From: Halorubrum sp. | Lineage (GTDB): Archaea; Halobacteriota; Halobacteria; Halobacteriales; Haloferacaceae | Direction of reading: 5' to 3' | Assembly (NCBI GenBank): GCA_003554605.1 | Contig: PWGU01000216.1 | Span: forward strand, 1 to 56,747 | DNA length: 56,747 nucleotides | In this document: in pieces, positions 41,505 to 51,662 of the stretch | How the letters are laid out: each line of letters begins with the position of its first letter | Numbering within the stretch: the first letter of the stretch is position 1 | Program-made: the position numbers and the translations under genes | The notes under the pieces: model-generated | What the model saw: the letters and a program-made list of their open reading frames with translations, nothing else | The model's database searches: none | What the model was told of the DNA's origin: nothing

Positions 41505-43799
41505 CTATCCCCGCTCGAACAGCCGCCGGAGGATCGGTGTCGACTCCCACGCCAGCCGCCGGACCGTCCGTCGCGCCTCGTCCGCCTCCTCGCGGTCGAC
41601 GTGGCCCGCATAGACCGCGCGTTCGTACACCGCCGCGACCTCGTGGGCGCGGTCATCGACCCCACGAACGCGAAGCGCGGTGAGATACGACCGCGGGGTT
41701 TCACCCGAACGGCGTTCCCGATAGCGCCTCGCGAGCAGCCGTTCGAGGTCGGTGAAGGCCCGTTCGGCGTCCGCCGCGGGCGTCCGTCGACGCGTTGGGA
41801 GCCGAACCCGGAGCGCGAACCGCAGGCGGGCCGACGCGCCGGTGTGATGTGCGCCGGCGGCGGCGACGACCAGGAGGAACAGGCCGTAGCCGAGCGTCTC
41901 GCGTGAGGGTCTCGGCAGCCGATCCGTCGGCGACGCGGCTGCCGATCCCTCGACGGCCTCCTCTGCCCCGAGTTCGTCGGGTGTCGGGCCCTCGCCGCTG
42001 ATCCCTTCAAGCGCGTCCTCGGGGATCTCGCCATCGCCATCGGGGCCACCGTCCACGTCCTCCGTCGCGTCATCGACGGCCTCCTCCGTGTCGGTCCCAC
42101 CCTCCTCGCCGTCAAACTCGGGGGCCTCCTCGACGTCGACCTCCTCGGTGTCCAGAACCGTGCCGCCCTGCGGGGCGGTCCGCTCGGTGTCGACGCCCTC
42201 CACGCCGCTTCCGCGCGCCTCCGCGAGGCGGACCTCACGGACCTGATCGCGTTCGTCGCTCGGCGTCGGGTCGAACGACACCCAGCCGTGCTCCGGGAAG
42301 TAGACTTTCACCCACGCGTGTGCGTCCTGTCCGCGGACGACCCACTCGTCGTCGTCGACCTGCTCGCCGCTGCTGTAGCCCGTCACGAACTGTGCCGGCA
42401 CGCCCTGTGATCGGAGCATCGCGACCATCGTCGTCGCGAAGTACGTGCAGTAGCCCGCGTCCATCTCGAAGAGGAACGCGTCCGCGATGTCGCCGTCGGG
42501 ACGCTCGACGGACAACGAGTAGTCGTACTCCTCGATCAGGTACGCCTCGATGGCCGCGGCCGCCTCGTAGGAGTTCTCTGCGCCCGCCTCATCGAGGATC
42601 TCCTCCGTCCGCTCGCCGAGGCGATCCGGCGTGCTCTCGGGCAGCTGGGTGTACCGGTCGACGACCGCGTCGTCGTACTCCTCGTCCGCCTCTCGGAGCG
42701 CCTCTGGGTCGGGAGCGGGGACGCGGCTCTCGACGTGGACTGACTCCCCTTCGAGCAGTTCGGTCCCCGGTCGGAGCGTCCCGCGGTCGTCGACCTGCAC
42801 GCTCTCGCCGACACGTCCGTCGACCTCGACGGCCTGCCACGGCGCGGGGAGCGCCCGCATCTCGGTTTCGGGGACGACCGTCGCGGAGGCGTCGACGGCT
42901 TCGCCCGGCGGCCCCGAAAGCGCCCCCGTGAGCGGCCGCTCCTCGCCGGAACGGACCCAGCCGTCGCCGGTGTAGGTGTCGTACGCGCCCGTATGCCAGT
43001 TCGCCTCGACGTCGCTTTCGATGGTGAAGCGCACCTCGGGCGAGAGCTGTGCCGAGCCGACGATCGTCAACTCGTCGTCGTCGATGAGCGTCGATTCGAG
43101 CCCTGGCGTGCCGCCCCCGCCGCCCCACGCCTGCGTCGCGCCCACGGGTATCACCGTGATCGTCGCGCTCGCGACCAGCATCACCGCCAACACGAGCGCG
43201 AGGGTGTCGCCGTGGCCGGCGAGTCCGCCGGGGGCCCGGAGCGTCGCGGCCCCTACGGCGAGCGCAACGCCCATCACCCCGACGATGGTGACGGGCTGTC
43301 CGGCGTCACCGGTGAGCACGAACAGCCCCAGAACGCCGCCGGCGACCCCGGCCGCGAGGACGTGTCGCCCGCGGCCGGTCAGATACGCGATGAGGTAGGT
43401 CATCACGGGGATGACCGCGAACAGCCACACGTCAACCTGTGCGAGCCGCAGGACCGACAGGCCGGTGAGGAACGAGAGGGTGTCGAACAGGACCCCCCGA
43501 ACCGAAAAGAGCGCCCGCTGGCTCTCGGGAACGGCGAGGTAGTAGCCGACGAGCGCGAGGGTGAGCCCCGCGAGCGTGATCCAGACCACGGTTCGTTCCT
43601 CAAGCAGGCGCGCGCAGGCGAGCCCGAGCACGACCGCGAGGAGGACACCGCCGACGAGGCGGGCACTCCCCCCCACGATGTCGGCGAGTGACAGGACGGT
43701 GTGAAGGTACGCGCCGACGACCGCGACGATGCCGACGGTCGCGGGGTGGACCACGTCCGCTGGAACCGAATGACGGCGGGTGGAACCCGACCCGATCAT
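41505..43799 (-). CDS. TgpA-like membrane transglutaminase (DUF3488 / DUF4129)
   Basis: A 764-residue protein. About six to seven helices fill residues 20-215. An extracellular linker leads to the transglutaminase domain: Cys451 (DAGYCTYFATTMVAMLR), His494 (QDAHAWVKVYFPEHGW), Asp510 (SFDPTP). A disordered acidic stretch (about 520-640) precedes one more helix and a DUF4129-like C-terminus with ERLLARRYRERRSGETPRSY. Third gene of the moxR operon, 28 bases after the DUF58 gene. The start is ATG 43799 (a TTG lies one codon upstream). A surface-protein processing role is likely. Confidence 0.9.
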   Translation of the reverse strand: MIGSGSTRRHSVPADVVHPATVGIVAVVGAYLHTVLSLADIVGGSARLVGGVLLAVVLGLACARLLEERTVVWITLAGLTLALVGYYLAVPESQRALFSVRGVLFDTLSFLTGLSVLRLAQVDVWLFAVIPVMTYLIAYLTGRGRHVLAAGVAGGVLGLFVLTGDAGQPVTIVGVMGVALAVGAATLRAPGGLAGHGDTLALVLAVMLVASATITVIPVGATQAWGGGGGTPGLESTLIDDDELTIVGSAQLSPEVRFTIESDVEANWHTGAYDTYTGDGWVRSGEERPLTGALSGPPGEAVDASATVVPETEMRALPAPWQAVEVDGRVGESVQVDDRGTLRPGTELLEGESVHVESRVPAPDPEALREADEEYDDAVVDRYTQLPESTPDRLGERTEEILDEAGAENSYEAAAAIEAYLIEEYDYSLSVERPDGDIADAFLFEMDAGYCTYFATTMVAMLRSQGVPAQFVTGYSSGEQVDDDEWVVRGQDAHAWVKVYFPEHGWVSFDPTPSDERDQVREVRLAEARGSGVEGVDTERTAPQGGTVLDTEEVDVEEAPEFDGEEGGTDTEEAVDDATEDVDGGPDGDGEIPEDALEGISGEGPTPDELGAEEAVEGSAAASPTDRLPRPSRETLGYGLFLLVVAAAGAHHTGASARLRFALRVRLPTRRRTPAADAERAFTDLERLLARRYRERRSGETPRSYLTALRVRGVDDRAHEVAAVYERAVYAGHVDREEADEARRTVRRLAWESTPILRRLFERG

Positions 43800-43827
43800 C
43801 AAACCTTGCCCCCGTCGGTCATGGTCC

Positions 43828-44934
43828 TCATCGGAGCTCTCCCCCGTCGGTCACGGGTGGCAGCGGTCGCCCCGCGCCCCCTGTCGTCCCCGCAGTCGAG
43901 CCGTTCCATCCACGCCGCCCGTCCTCCGCGTCCGCGTGGAGTTCGGCGAAGGTCATCGTCCGTGTTCCGAGGTGGACGGTCGCGCCGCCGGCGTTCGCGA
44001 CGATCCGCACGTTCGCGTCGGCCTCCCCGGTCGGCCTCCCCGGGCCGGTGAGCGCCGTCAACTCCAGCAACTCACGCCGACCGGACGCGTCGGGGGCGGC
44101 GACCGCCGTGCCGTCGGGGAGTCGAAGGTCGACGGATACGTCGTCCGAGAGGAACGCGAGCGAGAGGCTGACGGCAGCGCTCGCAAGCACGTCGGCGGCC
44201 GCGCCGTCCCCGTCGTCCTCGGTCCGACCGACGACCGTCACGCGCCGACGCGCCCGCTCGGCGGAGAACTCTTTCACCACCAACTCGTCGTGTTTGGCGG
44301 TGGCCGGCCAGTGAACGTCACGGAGCGAATCACCCCGGGCGTACTCGCGAAGCCGGTCGAACTCCTCGCGCTGCGGGCTTCGGCCGATCCCCTCCTCGGC
44401 GTAGAGCCCGCGGCGAATCCGCGCCGAGATCGGGTGTCGTTCCGGATACGCGAGCGCCGTGGTCCGCTCATCCACGACCAGCCGCCGCTCGAACAGCCCG
44501 AAGACGTCGGTCGCGTCGATCCGAACCGGGCCGAACCGTCTCCGTCCCCGTGCGACGTACTCGATCCCGTAGGTGATCGGGTCGCGGCCGACGGCCATCA
44601 CGGAGCGGTCCCGGTCGAGGACCGAGATCCCGTCGTCGGTGTCGTCGGTCACGCGCCCAGGAAACGTCGACCGGGCGGCGAGGCTCCCGCGAGACCCATC
44701 GAAGGTGAGCGACACCTCGCGCCGCTCGCCCACGAACCCGTCAGTGGGTCGCGACCGGGTGACGTCCGGCCGGTCGATCCGTGTGACCTGCAGGTAGCCG
44801 GCGACGAGCGCGACGAGGCCGGACAGGACGACGGCGTTGAGCGCCCCGCCGTCGCCAGCGATCGCGAGGACGGTCGCGAGGACACAGACCCCCACGACGA
44901 TGCGGCCGCGTCGTGTGAGCGTCGGGGCGGACAT
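43828..44934 (-). CDS. DUF58 family membrane protein (MoxR partner)
   Basis: A 368-residue protein. Two N-terminal helices (about 12-30 and 33-50) precede a beta-rich domain (residues 65-165) and the DUF58 signature at REEFDRLREYARGDSLRDVH and WPATAKHDELVVKEF. The C-terminal end is Gly-rich. The DUF58 region resembles vWA domains and acts as a substrate or partner of MoxR ATPases. Its ATG directly follows the stop of moxR with no gap. Operon order is moxR, DUF58, transglutaminase. Confidence 0.93.
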   Translation of the reverse strand: MSAPTLTRRGRIVVGVCVLATVLAIAGDGGALNAVVLSGLVALVAGYLQVTRIDRPDVTRSRPTDGFVGERREVSLTFDGSRGSLAARSTFPGRVTDDTDDGISVLDRDRSVMAVGRDPITYGIEYVARGRRRFGPVRIDATDVFGLFERRLVVDERTTALAYPERHPISARIRRGLYAEEGIGRSPQREEFDRLREYARGDSLRDVHWPATAKHDELVVKEFSAERARRRVTVVGRTEDDGDGAAADVLASAAVSLSLAFLSDDVSVDLRLPDGTAVAAPDASGRRELLELTALTGPGRPTGEADANVRIVANAGGATVHLGTRTMTFAELHADAEDGRRGWNGSTAGTTGGAGRPLPPVTDGGELR

Positions 44935-45950
<1,016 letters not shown>

Positions 45951-45954
<4 letters not shown>

Positions 45955-46046
45955 CCGACCACCCCTCGCGTGGCTCCGGACGGGACGGTTCCTCGCGGCG
46001 GCGGCGTCGGCACCTGGGGCCGACACACGGGCATAACTCGATCCAT
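45951..46046 (-). CDS. possible 31-residue upstream ORF overlapping moxR
   Basis: A reading frame of 31 codons (MDRVMPVCRPQVPTPPPRGT, then VPSGATRGVVG) ends with a TGA that overlaps the moxR ATG (ATGA). Such overlap would couple moxR translation to it. The peptide has no family and the frame could be chance in GC-rich DNA. A TTTATCA element at about 46116-46122 (minus strand) would give a longer leader. Low confidence. Confidence 0.25.
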
Positions 46047-46220
46047 GTGAACACGGGACGCGGTCGTTGTTACCGAACTGTAAGGCCGAGGGCCTGATAG
46101 ACGTTCCGCCGGCAGTGATAAAGGGCCGTCCGGCTACGCAAGCGATCGCCGAGGAGAAGGGCTCACCGCCTCGTCGCCGCGACGGCGTCCGCGGACAACG
46201 TTCAGCCGTCGTGTGCGGGC

Positions 46221-46385
46221 CTACGCGTGAAGGGTGCTGATCCCGTTGATCTCGACGAAGCCGTAGCCGCACTCGGGACAGCGCCACTTGCGTTTCTCGC
46301 CGAGGTGCAGCGTCATCGCCGCCGTCCGGTAGAACGGGCGCGACTCCTCACAGGTCGGACAGTCGACGTCTTTCTCCAGCGCCAT
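46221..46385 (-). CDS. 54-residue zinc-ribbon protein
   Basis: A tiny protein starting MALEKDVDCPTCEESRPFYR and ending GYGFVEINGISTLHA. It has CPTC (Cys9, Cys12) and CPEC (Cys36, Cys39), a four-cysteine zinc ribbon. It is similar in style to haloarchaeal small zinc beta-ribbon proteins (DUF7838-type). A TTTTTAAG element near 46409-46416 is at leaderless distance on the minus strand, which fixes the ATG at 46385. The function is unknown. It is shorter than usual gene-calling cutoffs. Confidence 0.75.
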   Translation of the reverse strand: MALEKDVDCPTCEESRPFYRTAAMTLHLGEKRKWRCPECGYGFVEINGISTLHA

Positions 46386-46488
46386 ATCCGAGGGATCCGG
46401 CCGTGGCGGTTTTTAAGCTACTGATCCACGCGCCGTCTCGACCCGTTCCACCGCGTTTATATCACGCGGCATACTGCTGGAAAACGAC

Positions 46489-47322
46489 TTGTACACGACC
46501 GCCCGTGGACTGTTCGAACTCACCCGCCCGGTGAACTGCGTCGCCGCCGGGCTGTTGACGATGACCGGCGCGTTCGTGGCGGGGATCGGCGACGAGGTCG
46601 CGTTGGCGGCGGTCGCCGTCGTCACCACGGCCGTCGCCGTCGGCGCGGGAAACGCCATCAACGACTACTTCGACCGCGAGATCGACGCGATCAACCAGCC
46701 CGATCGGGCCATCCCACGCGGCGACGTCTCCCCCCGCGGGGCGCTTTGGTTTTCGATCCTGCTCTTCGTCGTCGCCGTCGGGCTGACGCTGACGCTGCCG
46801 CTCGCGGCCATCATCATCGCCGTGATCAACCTCGTCGCGCTCGTCACCTACACCAGCGTATTTAAGGGGTTGCCGGCGTTCGGCAACGCCCTCGTCGCCT
46901 ACCTCGTGGGGTCAACGTTCCTCTTCGGCGGTGCCGCCGTCGGCAACCTCGAAACGCCGGTCGTGCTCGGATTCCTCGCCGGGACCGCGACGTTCGCCCG
47001 CGAGATAATCAAGGACGTCGAGGACCTCGACGGCGACCGTGAGGAGGGGCTGAACACGCTCCCCATCGCCATCGGCTCGGACCGCGCGCTGTGGGTCGCC
47101 ACCGTGACGCTGCTCGTTGCCGTCGCGGTCAGCCCGCTTCCGTACCTGCTCGGCACGTTCGGCGCGGCGTATCTCGCCGTGGTGCTGCTCGCGGATATCG
47201 TCATGATCTACGCCTGCATCGAGGGGTTCCGACGGCCGACGGTCGCCCAGGAGCGATTTAAATACGGGATGTTCCTCGCGGCGCTGGCGTTTGTCGTCGG
47301 TCGAGCGTCCATCCTCGTTTGA
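46489..47322 (+). CDS. digeranylgeranylglyceryl phosphate synthase (UbiA family)
   Basis: A 277-residue membrane prenyltransferase that attaches the second geranylgeranyl chain to form archaeal diether lipid precursor (DGGGP). The first aspartate-rich motif is NAINDYFDREIDAINQPDR. The second is DVEDLDGDREEGLNTLP. About eight or nine helices are visible. The start is TTG at 46489: a TTTATA element at 46456-46461 fits a transcript beginning close to it, and no in-frame ATG lies upstream within reach. It is essential for archaeal membranes, so the gene supports an archaeal host. Confidence 0.9.
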   Translation: MYTTARGLFELTRPVNCVAAGLLTMTGAFVAGIGDEVALAAVAVVTTAVAVGAGNAINDYFDREIDAINQPDRAIPRGDVSPRGALWFSILLFVVAVGLTLTLPLAAIIIAVINLVALVTYTSVFKGLPAFGNALVAYLVGSTFLFGGAAVGNLETPVVLGFLAGTATFAREIIKDVEDLDGDREEGLNTLPIAIGSDRALWVATVTLLVAVAVSPLPYLLGTFGAAYLAVVLLADIVMIYACIEGFRRPTVAQERFKYGMFLAALAFVVGRASILV

Positions 47323-47332
47323 GGATGGGCTC

Positions 47333-47420
47333 GCACGCCGGTGCCGGTTTACGGATCGGCGCGCACACCGGTGCCGGTTTACGGTCGGCTCGCACACCGG
47401 TGCCGTTTTTACCGCCCGGG
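47333..47420. repeat. 30-bp imperfect tandem repeat, three copies
   Basis: Units beginning GCACGCC or GCACACC start at 47333, 47363 and 47392, each with a CCGGTGCCGGTTTAC core; the last has CCGTTTTTACC instead. The array starts 10 bases after the DGGGP synthase stop, and its third unit contains the TATA-like TTTTTA that serves the next gene. It thus appears to supply promoter elements. Confidence 0.75.
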
Positions 47421-47435
47421 TCGCGGGGACACGTG

Positions 47436-47708
47436 ATGCGAGGGACGTTATCCGACACGCTGTTTCGGGAGCCGGAGGGGGTCGGAAGCGGGGCGCTCTG
47501 GCTGATTCTGGCCGCGGGCGTGTTCGGCTATGCGGCTTTCCTCTCGACCCGTGGCGGCTCGACACAGACGTTTCTCATCATGCTCGGCGGCGCGCTCTCG
47601 TGTTTCGGGCTCGCGGAGTCGCTTCCGGTCCGGTACCGCCAGGTGGCCGGTGTGGCGCGGATCCTTGGTGTGATCGCCGGGATCGCGGCGGTCTTCGTCG
47701 CCTTTTAA
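47436..47708 (+). CDS. small membrane protein (90 aa)
   Basis: A 90-residue protein starting MRGTLSDTLFREPEGVGSGA with about three helices (20-36, 45-60, 70-90), ending GVIAGIAAVFVAF. No motif is known to me. The ATG at 47436 is chosen from the CGTTTTTACC element near 47405-47412. It may belong to a small group of haloarchaeal membrane hypotheticals. The next gene (47803) is also a small membrane protein, suggesting a related role. Confidence 0.6.
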   Translation: MRGTLSDTLFREPEGVGSGALWLILAAGVFGYAAFLSTRGGSTQTFLIMLGGALSCFGLAESLPVRYRQVAGVARILGVIAGIAAVFVAF

Positions 47709-47802
47709 ACCCGGTCTTTCGTCCGAGTCCGGCCGGTCAGGCGGGACGTGCGATCCGCCGGAAGCCGGTGGCCCCTTATATCTCGCCGTCCGAGGGGGCG
47801 AC

Positions 47803-48171
47803 ATGAGCGACTCCCTCTACGGACGGTACGGCCGGCAGGTGCTCGGCGGGGTGATCCTGGCGCTCGCACTGTTGTCGGCGGTGAGCGGCTATCTCCAGAT
47901 CGAACAACGTGGCCTCGCGGCGGTCGGGGACGTCGGCGTGAGCCTCTACATCGCGGCGCTCGTCGTCTGGGGCTTTTTCAAGGAGGGGTTCGACACCTTC
48001 CGGTTCCGCGTCGCGCTCTATTTCGGGCTCGCGATGTGGGGGACGGTGGACGTGCTCGGCGGGTCGGAGTCGCCGTTCTCCTACATTCTGCTTATCGTCG
48101 GTTCGTTGCTACTCGCGCGGGCGGCGTATAAATACGCGGACAAACAGCGAAAACCCGTCTACGAACGGTGA
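47803..48171 (+). CDS. small membrane protein (122 aa)
   Basis: A 122-residue hydrophobic protein starting MSDSLYGRYGRQVLGGVILA with four likely helices (about 12-30, 43-60, 68-82 and 88-108) and a basic C-terminus KYADKQRKPVYER. A CTTATATC element at about 47775-47782 is 25 bases upstream, so it is probably leaderless. No family is recognised. It follows the 90-residue membrane protein on the same strand. Confidence 0.65.
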   Translation: MSDSLYGRYGRQVLGGVILALALLSAVSGYLQIEQRGLAAVGDVGVSLYIAALVVWGFFKEGFDTFRFRVALYFGLAMWGTVDVLGGSESPFSYILLIVGSLLLARAAYKYADKQRKPVYER

Positions 48172-48227
48172 GGTGATCACGTCGCCGGCCCGACGCGCGT
48201 TCGGAGGGCCGCCGATCCTCTGGATCG

Positions 48228-48668
48228 CTACCTCATCGTACGGCGTCCCACGATCCGTTCGGCGTCGAGTTCATACAGCACGAGCGTAATATCCTCGGGC
48301 GTCTCGTCGAACACGCGGAGCGGCCCGAACCGCTCACGAACCGTCGCCTCGTCGAACCCGAGCGCGGCCGGATCCTCGATCCGTCGGAGCGGTCCGGTGA
48401 GGATCACGCTCCACGACCGTTCGTCCTCCGCTTCGTACAGCACGAAACACGCATCGCCGGTGTGTTCGGCGGCGGCGACCTTCCTTGCCCCATCGTCGTC
48501 ACCGAACCGGAAGTACACCGAGTCATCGGCGTAGTGATATCCGATCGGGATCGCGTACGCGTCGTCGTCCAGCGCGAACGAGAGCACGCCGGTCGTGTGC
48601 GTCTCAAGGGCGTCGATCACCTCCTCGTCAGTCATCCCCACCGTGTAGACGAAGTCGGTCGGATCCAT
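48228..48668 (-). CDS. pyridoxamine 5'-phosphate oxidase-like (flavin split-barrel) protein
   Basis: A 146-residue split beta-barrel protein of the PNPOx-like/FMN-binding superfamily. It starts with MDPTDFVYTVGMTDEEVIDA and has the strands TGVLSFALDDDAYAIPIGYH and VYFRFGDDDGARKV, then WSVILTGPLRRI. A flavin-binding or degenerate role is likely; true pyridoxamine oxidase activity is not supported. A weak TTAGC element lies at about 48691-48698. Confidence 0.8.
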   Translation of the reverse strand: MDPTDFVYTVGMTDEEVIDALETHTTGVLSFALDDDAYAIPIGYHYADDSVYFRFGDDDGARKVAAAEHTGDACFVLYEAEDERSWSVILTGPLRRIEDPAALGFDEATVRERFGPLRVFDETPEDITLVLYELDAERIVGRRTMR

Positions 48669-48847
48669 ACCGCGTGATTGGTCGTCAATGGTGCTAACCG
48701 TTCCCCCTGTTCAACCGCCGAACCATGATGAAGGGTCGCCGAAGTGCGGTATCGTCCCCGTCAGGAGCCGTGCCGGTCGGCGTGATGACGGCGTTCGACC
48801 GGCTGACCGATACGCTCATTCCCCTCCACGTATAAGGGGTCGACCGT

Positions 48848-49399
48848 ATGCGTGTTCGAGACTGGCGGGAGATCCTCGCGGACGTCGCGGGCGATTCGAC
48901 CGACCCGGACGGCTGGCGGGCCGTCGCCGGTTCCCGTCGGTCGGGGCTCGGTGAGGACCTCTATTTCGGCCACCCGAACGTCGGCGTCTATCACGTGAAG
49001 ACGTACGCGAAGAACCCGCAGGAGCTCCGCGGGGTCGGGGCGAAGGTCGCCCGCAAGGTGGACGACGAACTCGACCCGCTGCTGCCCGACGCGGACTCGC
49101 CGGGCCGGTTCGCCGTCAGGACGCCGCCGGAAGACGAGACGCAGGCCGAGGAGATGGCGACGCGGCTGCAGGAGACGCTGAAGGTCCACGCGGAGGCCCC
49201 GACGGAGCCCGACCACCTCTTTAGCGACGTGATGGAGGCGCTTGAGTCCCCCGCGTTCGGTCCGATGGACTACGAGTTCGACGGTCGCCCCGACGAGCTG
49301 GACGAGCTCACCGACACCTTCGAGGAGGCCGAGGAGCTGCTCTCGAAGGAGCTCGACGAGCTGATCGACGCCGACGACGTGGACCGCGGCTTCTACTGA
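48848..49399 (+). CDS. conserved haloarchaeal protein (183 aa)
   Basis: A 183-residue acidic protein starting MRVRDWREILADVAGDSTDP, with GVYHVKTYAKNPQELRGVGA, APTEPDHLFSDVMEALESPA, and a helical, very acidic C-terminus ending DRGFY. I recognise this as a conserved haloarchaeal hypothetical without known function. A TATA-like element (GTATAAGG, 48830-48837) lies only about 15 bases upstream, too close for a leaderless start, so the promoter assignment is uncertain. Confidence 0.65.
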   Translation: MRVRDWREILADVAGDSTDPDGWRAVAGSRRSGLGEDLYFGHPNVGVYHVKTYAKNPQELRGVGAKVARKVDDELDPLLPDADSPGRFAVRTPPEDETQAEEMATRLQETLKVHAEAPTEPDHLFSDVMEALESPAFGPMDYEFDGRPDELDELTDTFEEAEELLSKELDELIDADDVDRGFY

Positions 49400-49429
49400 A
49401 CCCCACTCGATCGCGAGTGAGGTCGCGGG

Positions 49430-50227
49430 TCAGCCGAGGAGGCCGCCGTCGTCCTCTTCGTCGCCCCCGCCGTCATCACTTCCGTCGTCGCCGCCGTCGC
49501 CTCCGTTTTCCTCCGCGTCGTCGAGGTCTGCAACGGGCGTCACACCTCCCATCATCGAGATGGTGTGATCCTCCTCCTGACCCCGGAGCGTCGTCGGATA
49601 GACGCCGATGGTCACCACGAGGTCATCCTCGGTGGCGACCGCTTCGGTGACGTGGAGGTCGACCTCGACTGACGTGCCGTCGAAGGTCGCGTCCGCCTCG
49701 AACCGTGAGCGCGTTACCGGCTCCTCCAGGACCTCGACCTCCTCGTCGGTGTCGTGTTCGATGTTCTCTAAGTCGTCGTAGTTGTCCTGGACGAGTTCGA
49801 TAAGCTCCTCGGTGTCCATGTCGGCGACGGGGTTGAACTCCTGGCCGAGCACGGAGATCTGCGGCGTCGAGAAGGTGACGAAGACGCCGCCACGAAACTC
49901 CCCGAGCGGCCCGATATCGACCGTCTTCTCGTACTCGACGACGTGGTTCGTCGCGACGACGGTCTCCTCTATCGGCCCGAGCCCGAGCGTCTCCTCGATC
50001 ACGACCGTATCGACCGTTTCGAGGTCGTAGTCCGCGCCGGCGGCGGTCTCGGAGTCGACCCCGTACGGCGCGGACTCGTACTCGGTGATGTCGTCCAGAC
50101 AGCCGGCGAGGCCGCCGAGCGCAACGACCCCGGTGCCCGCGAGGAGGCGACGCCGTGTCGTGCCGTCGGTGGAACTCCCGGTATGCCGCCCGTCCGTCGC
50201 TGACCGTCCCGTCGCGCGTCGGTTCAT
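49430..50227 (-). CDS. Tat-exported lipoprotein, DUF6517-like
   Basis: A 265-residue exported protein. The Tat-type signal is TTRRRLLAGTGVVALGGLAG followed by a lipobox Cys (LAGC), so it is secreted folded and lipid-anchored. The mature protein is acidic with beta-rich blocks and ends in a Gly/Asp/Glu tail (DDGSDDGGGDEEDDGGLLG). It resembles the haloarchaeal DUF6517 lipoproteins (recalled). A TTTTTAATT element at about 50250-50258 suits the ATG at 50227. The function is unknown. Confidence 0.8.
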   Translation of the reverse strand: MNRRATGRSATDGRHTGSSTDGTTRRRLLAGTGVVALGGLAGCLDDITEYESAPYGVDSETAAGADYDLETVDTVVIEETLGLGPIEETVVATNHVVEYEKTVDIGPLGEFRGGVFVTFSTPQISVLGQEFNPVADMDTEELIELVQDNYDDLENIEHDTDEEVEVLEEPVTRSRFEADATFDGTSVEVDLHVTEAVATEDDLVVTIGVYPTTLRGQEEDHTISMMGGVTPVADLDDAEENGGDGGDDGSDDGGGDEEDDGGLLG

Positions 50228-50357
50228 CACGCCGGCACCGTGGGCTCTCAATTAAAAAAGGGTGGCGGTGCGATGTCCCTGTGGGTGTCGATAACGGGGG
50301 CGATTCGGCGTTTTTGAGGCCCAATACATAGATATTCGACGGCCCGTCCGGGCGCGC

Positions 50358-51662
50358 CTATGGCTCCAAGCGGTTCGGGTCGCGCGGGAACATGATCGCC
50401 TCCTTGATGTTGTCGAGGCCGGTGACCTTCTGGAGGAGCCGATCGATGCCGAGTCCGTAGCCGCCGTGTGGGGGCGTACCGAAGCTCAGCGCCTCGAGGT
50501 AGAACTCGAAGTTCGCCTCCTCGACGCCCTCCTCGGCCATTACCTCGCGCATGGCGTCGACGTCATGCTGGCGCTGTCCGCCGGAGGAGAGCTCCAGTCC
50601 CTTGTAGATGAGGTCGAACTTACGCGAGGCGATCTCGTCGCCCTCGACGTCCTGCATGTAGTAGAACTTCTCGTCGGGGTAGCCGACGACGAAGACGGCC
50701 GGGTGACCCTGCTCCTCGAAGTACTCACCGAGCAGCTTCTCGCCTTTCGTATCGAGATCGGTCGGGTCCTCCGGGAAGTGGCCGAACTCGGTTTCGAGGA
50801 GGTCGAGCGCCTCATCGAAGGTGATCCGCGGGAAGTCGTCCTCGGGGACCTCCAAGTCGACGTCGAGCAGGTCGAGTTCGCGCTCGGCGTCCTCGGCGAC
50901 CGCCCGGAGCGCGTAGCGCAGCGACTCCTCTTGGACGTCCATCACGTCGTGGTGATCCTCGATGTAGGCGAGTTCGACGTCGAACATCGCGATCTCCGAG
51001 ACGTGCCGGGAGGTCGCGAAGTTCTCGGCGCGGAAGGCAGTCCCGGTCTCATAAACCGCCTCGTAGCCGGCGGCCATCAGGATCTGTTTGTACAGCTGTG
51101 GGCTCTGGGAGAGGAAGGCGTCGCGGTCATAATAGAGGATCGGGAACAGCTCCGCGCCGCCCTCCGCGCCGCCCTTCGAGATGAGCGGGGTCTTGATGTC
51201 GACGAAGCCCTCCTCGTCGAACCACTCCTCCATCGCGGTCATCAGTTTCGAGCGCAGGGTGAACACCGCGAGCACCTCGGGCTTTCGGAGGTCGAGCGCG
51301 CGGTTGTCGAGTCGGGTCGAGAGGTCGACGTCGACGTCCTTGGATATCTCAAGCGGGAGCGGGGAGTCGGCCTCATCGAGGACCTCGTACTCGTGGGGAA
51401 CGAGTTCGACGCCGCCGGGGGCCTGTCCGCTCTCGACGGGCTCGCCGACGATCCGGACGACGTCCTCGGAGCCGACGTCCTGGACCGCCTCGAACAGCTC
51501 GGGTTCGCGCTCCTCTTTAAATACGACCTGAATGAGTCCCTCGCGGTCGCGAACGATGAGGAAGACGAGCCCGCCAAGGTCGCGGATCTCGTGTACGTGC
51601 CCCGCGATGGCGACCTCCTCGGCATCCGGTTCGACGTCGACGGTGTGGATACGCTCGATCAT
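50358..51662 (-). CDS. aspS: aspartyl-tRNA synthetase, archaeal type
   Basis: A 434-residue class IIb synthetase. The N-terminal OB-fold anticodon-binding domain ([20 protein letters not shown]) is followed by class II motifs: motif 1 around [20 protein letters not shown], motif 2 [14 protein letters not shown], and motif 3 [16 protein letters not shown]. Archaeal AspRS of this length can be non-discriminating, charging tRNA-Asn too when no AsnRS exists; the window alone cannot tell. Its length is normal. Confidence 0.95.
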   Translation of the reverse strand: MIERIHTVDVEPDAEEVAIAGHVHEIRDLGGLVFLIVRDREGLIQVVFKEEREPELFEAVQDVGSEDVVRIVGEPVESGQAPGGVELVPHEYEVLDEADSPLPLEISKDVDVDLSTRLDNRALDLRKPEVLAVFTLRSKLMTAMEEWFDEEGFVDIKTPLISKGGAEGGAELFPILYYDRDAFLSQSPQLYKQILMAAGYEAVYETGTAFRAENFATSRHVSEIAMFDVELAYIEDHHDVMDVQEESLRYALRAVAEDAERELDLLDVDLEVPEDDFPRITFDEALDLLETEFGHFPEDPTDLDTKGEKLLGEYFEEQGHPAVFVVGYPDEKFYYMQDVEGDEIASRKFDLIYKGLELSSGGQRQHDVDAMREVMAEEGVEEANFEFYLEALSFGTPPHGGYGLGIDRLLQKVTGLDNIKEAIMFPRDPNRLEP

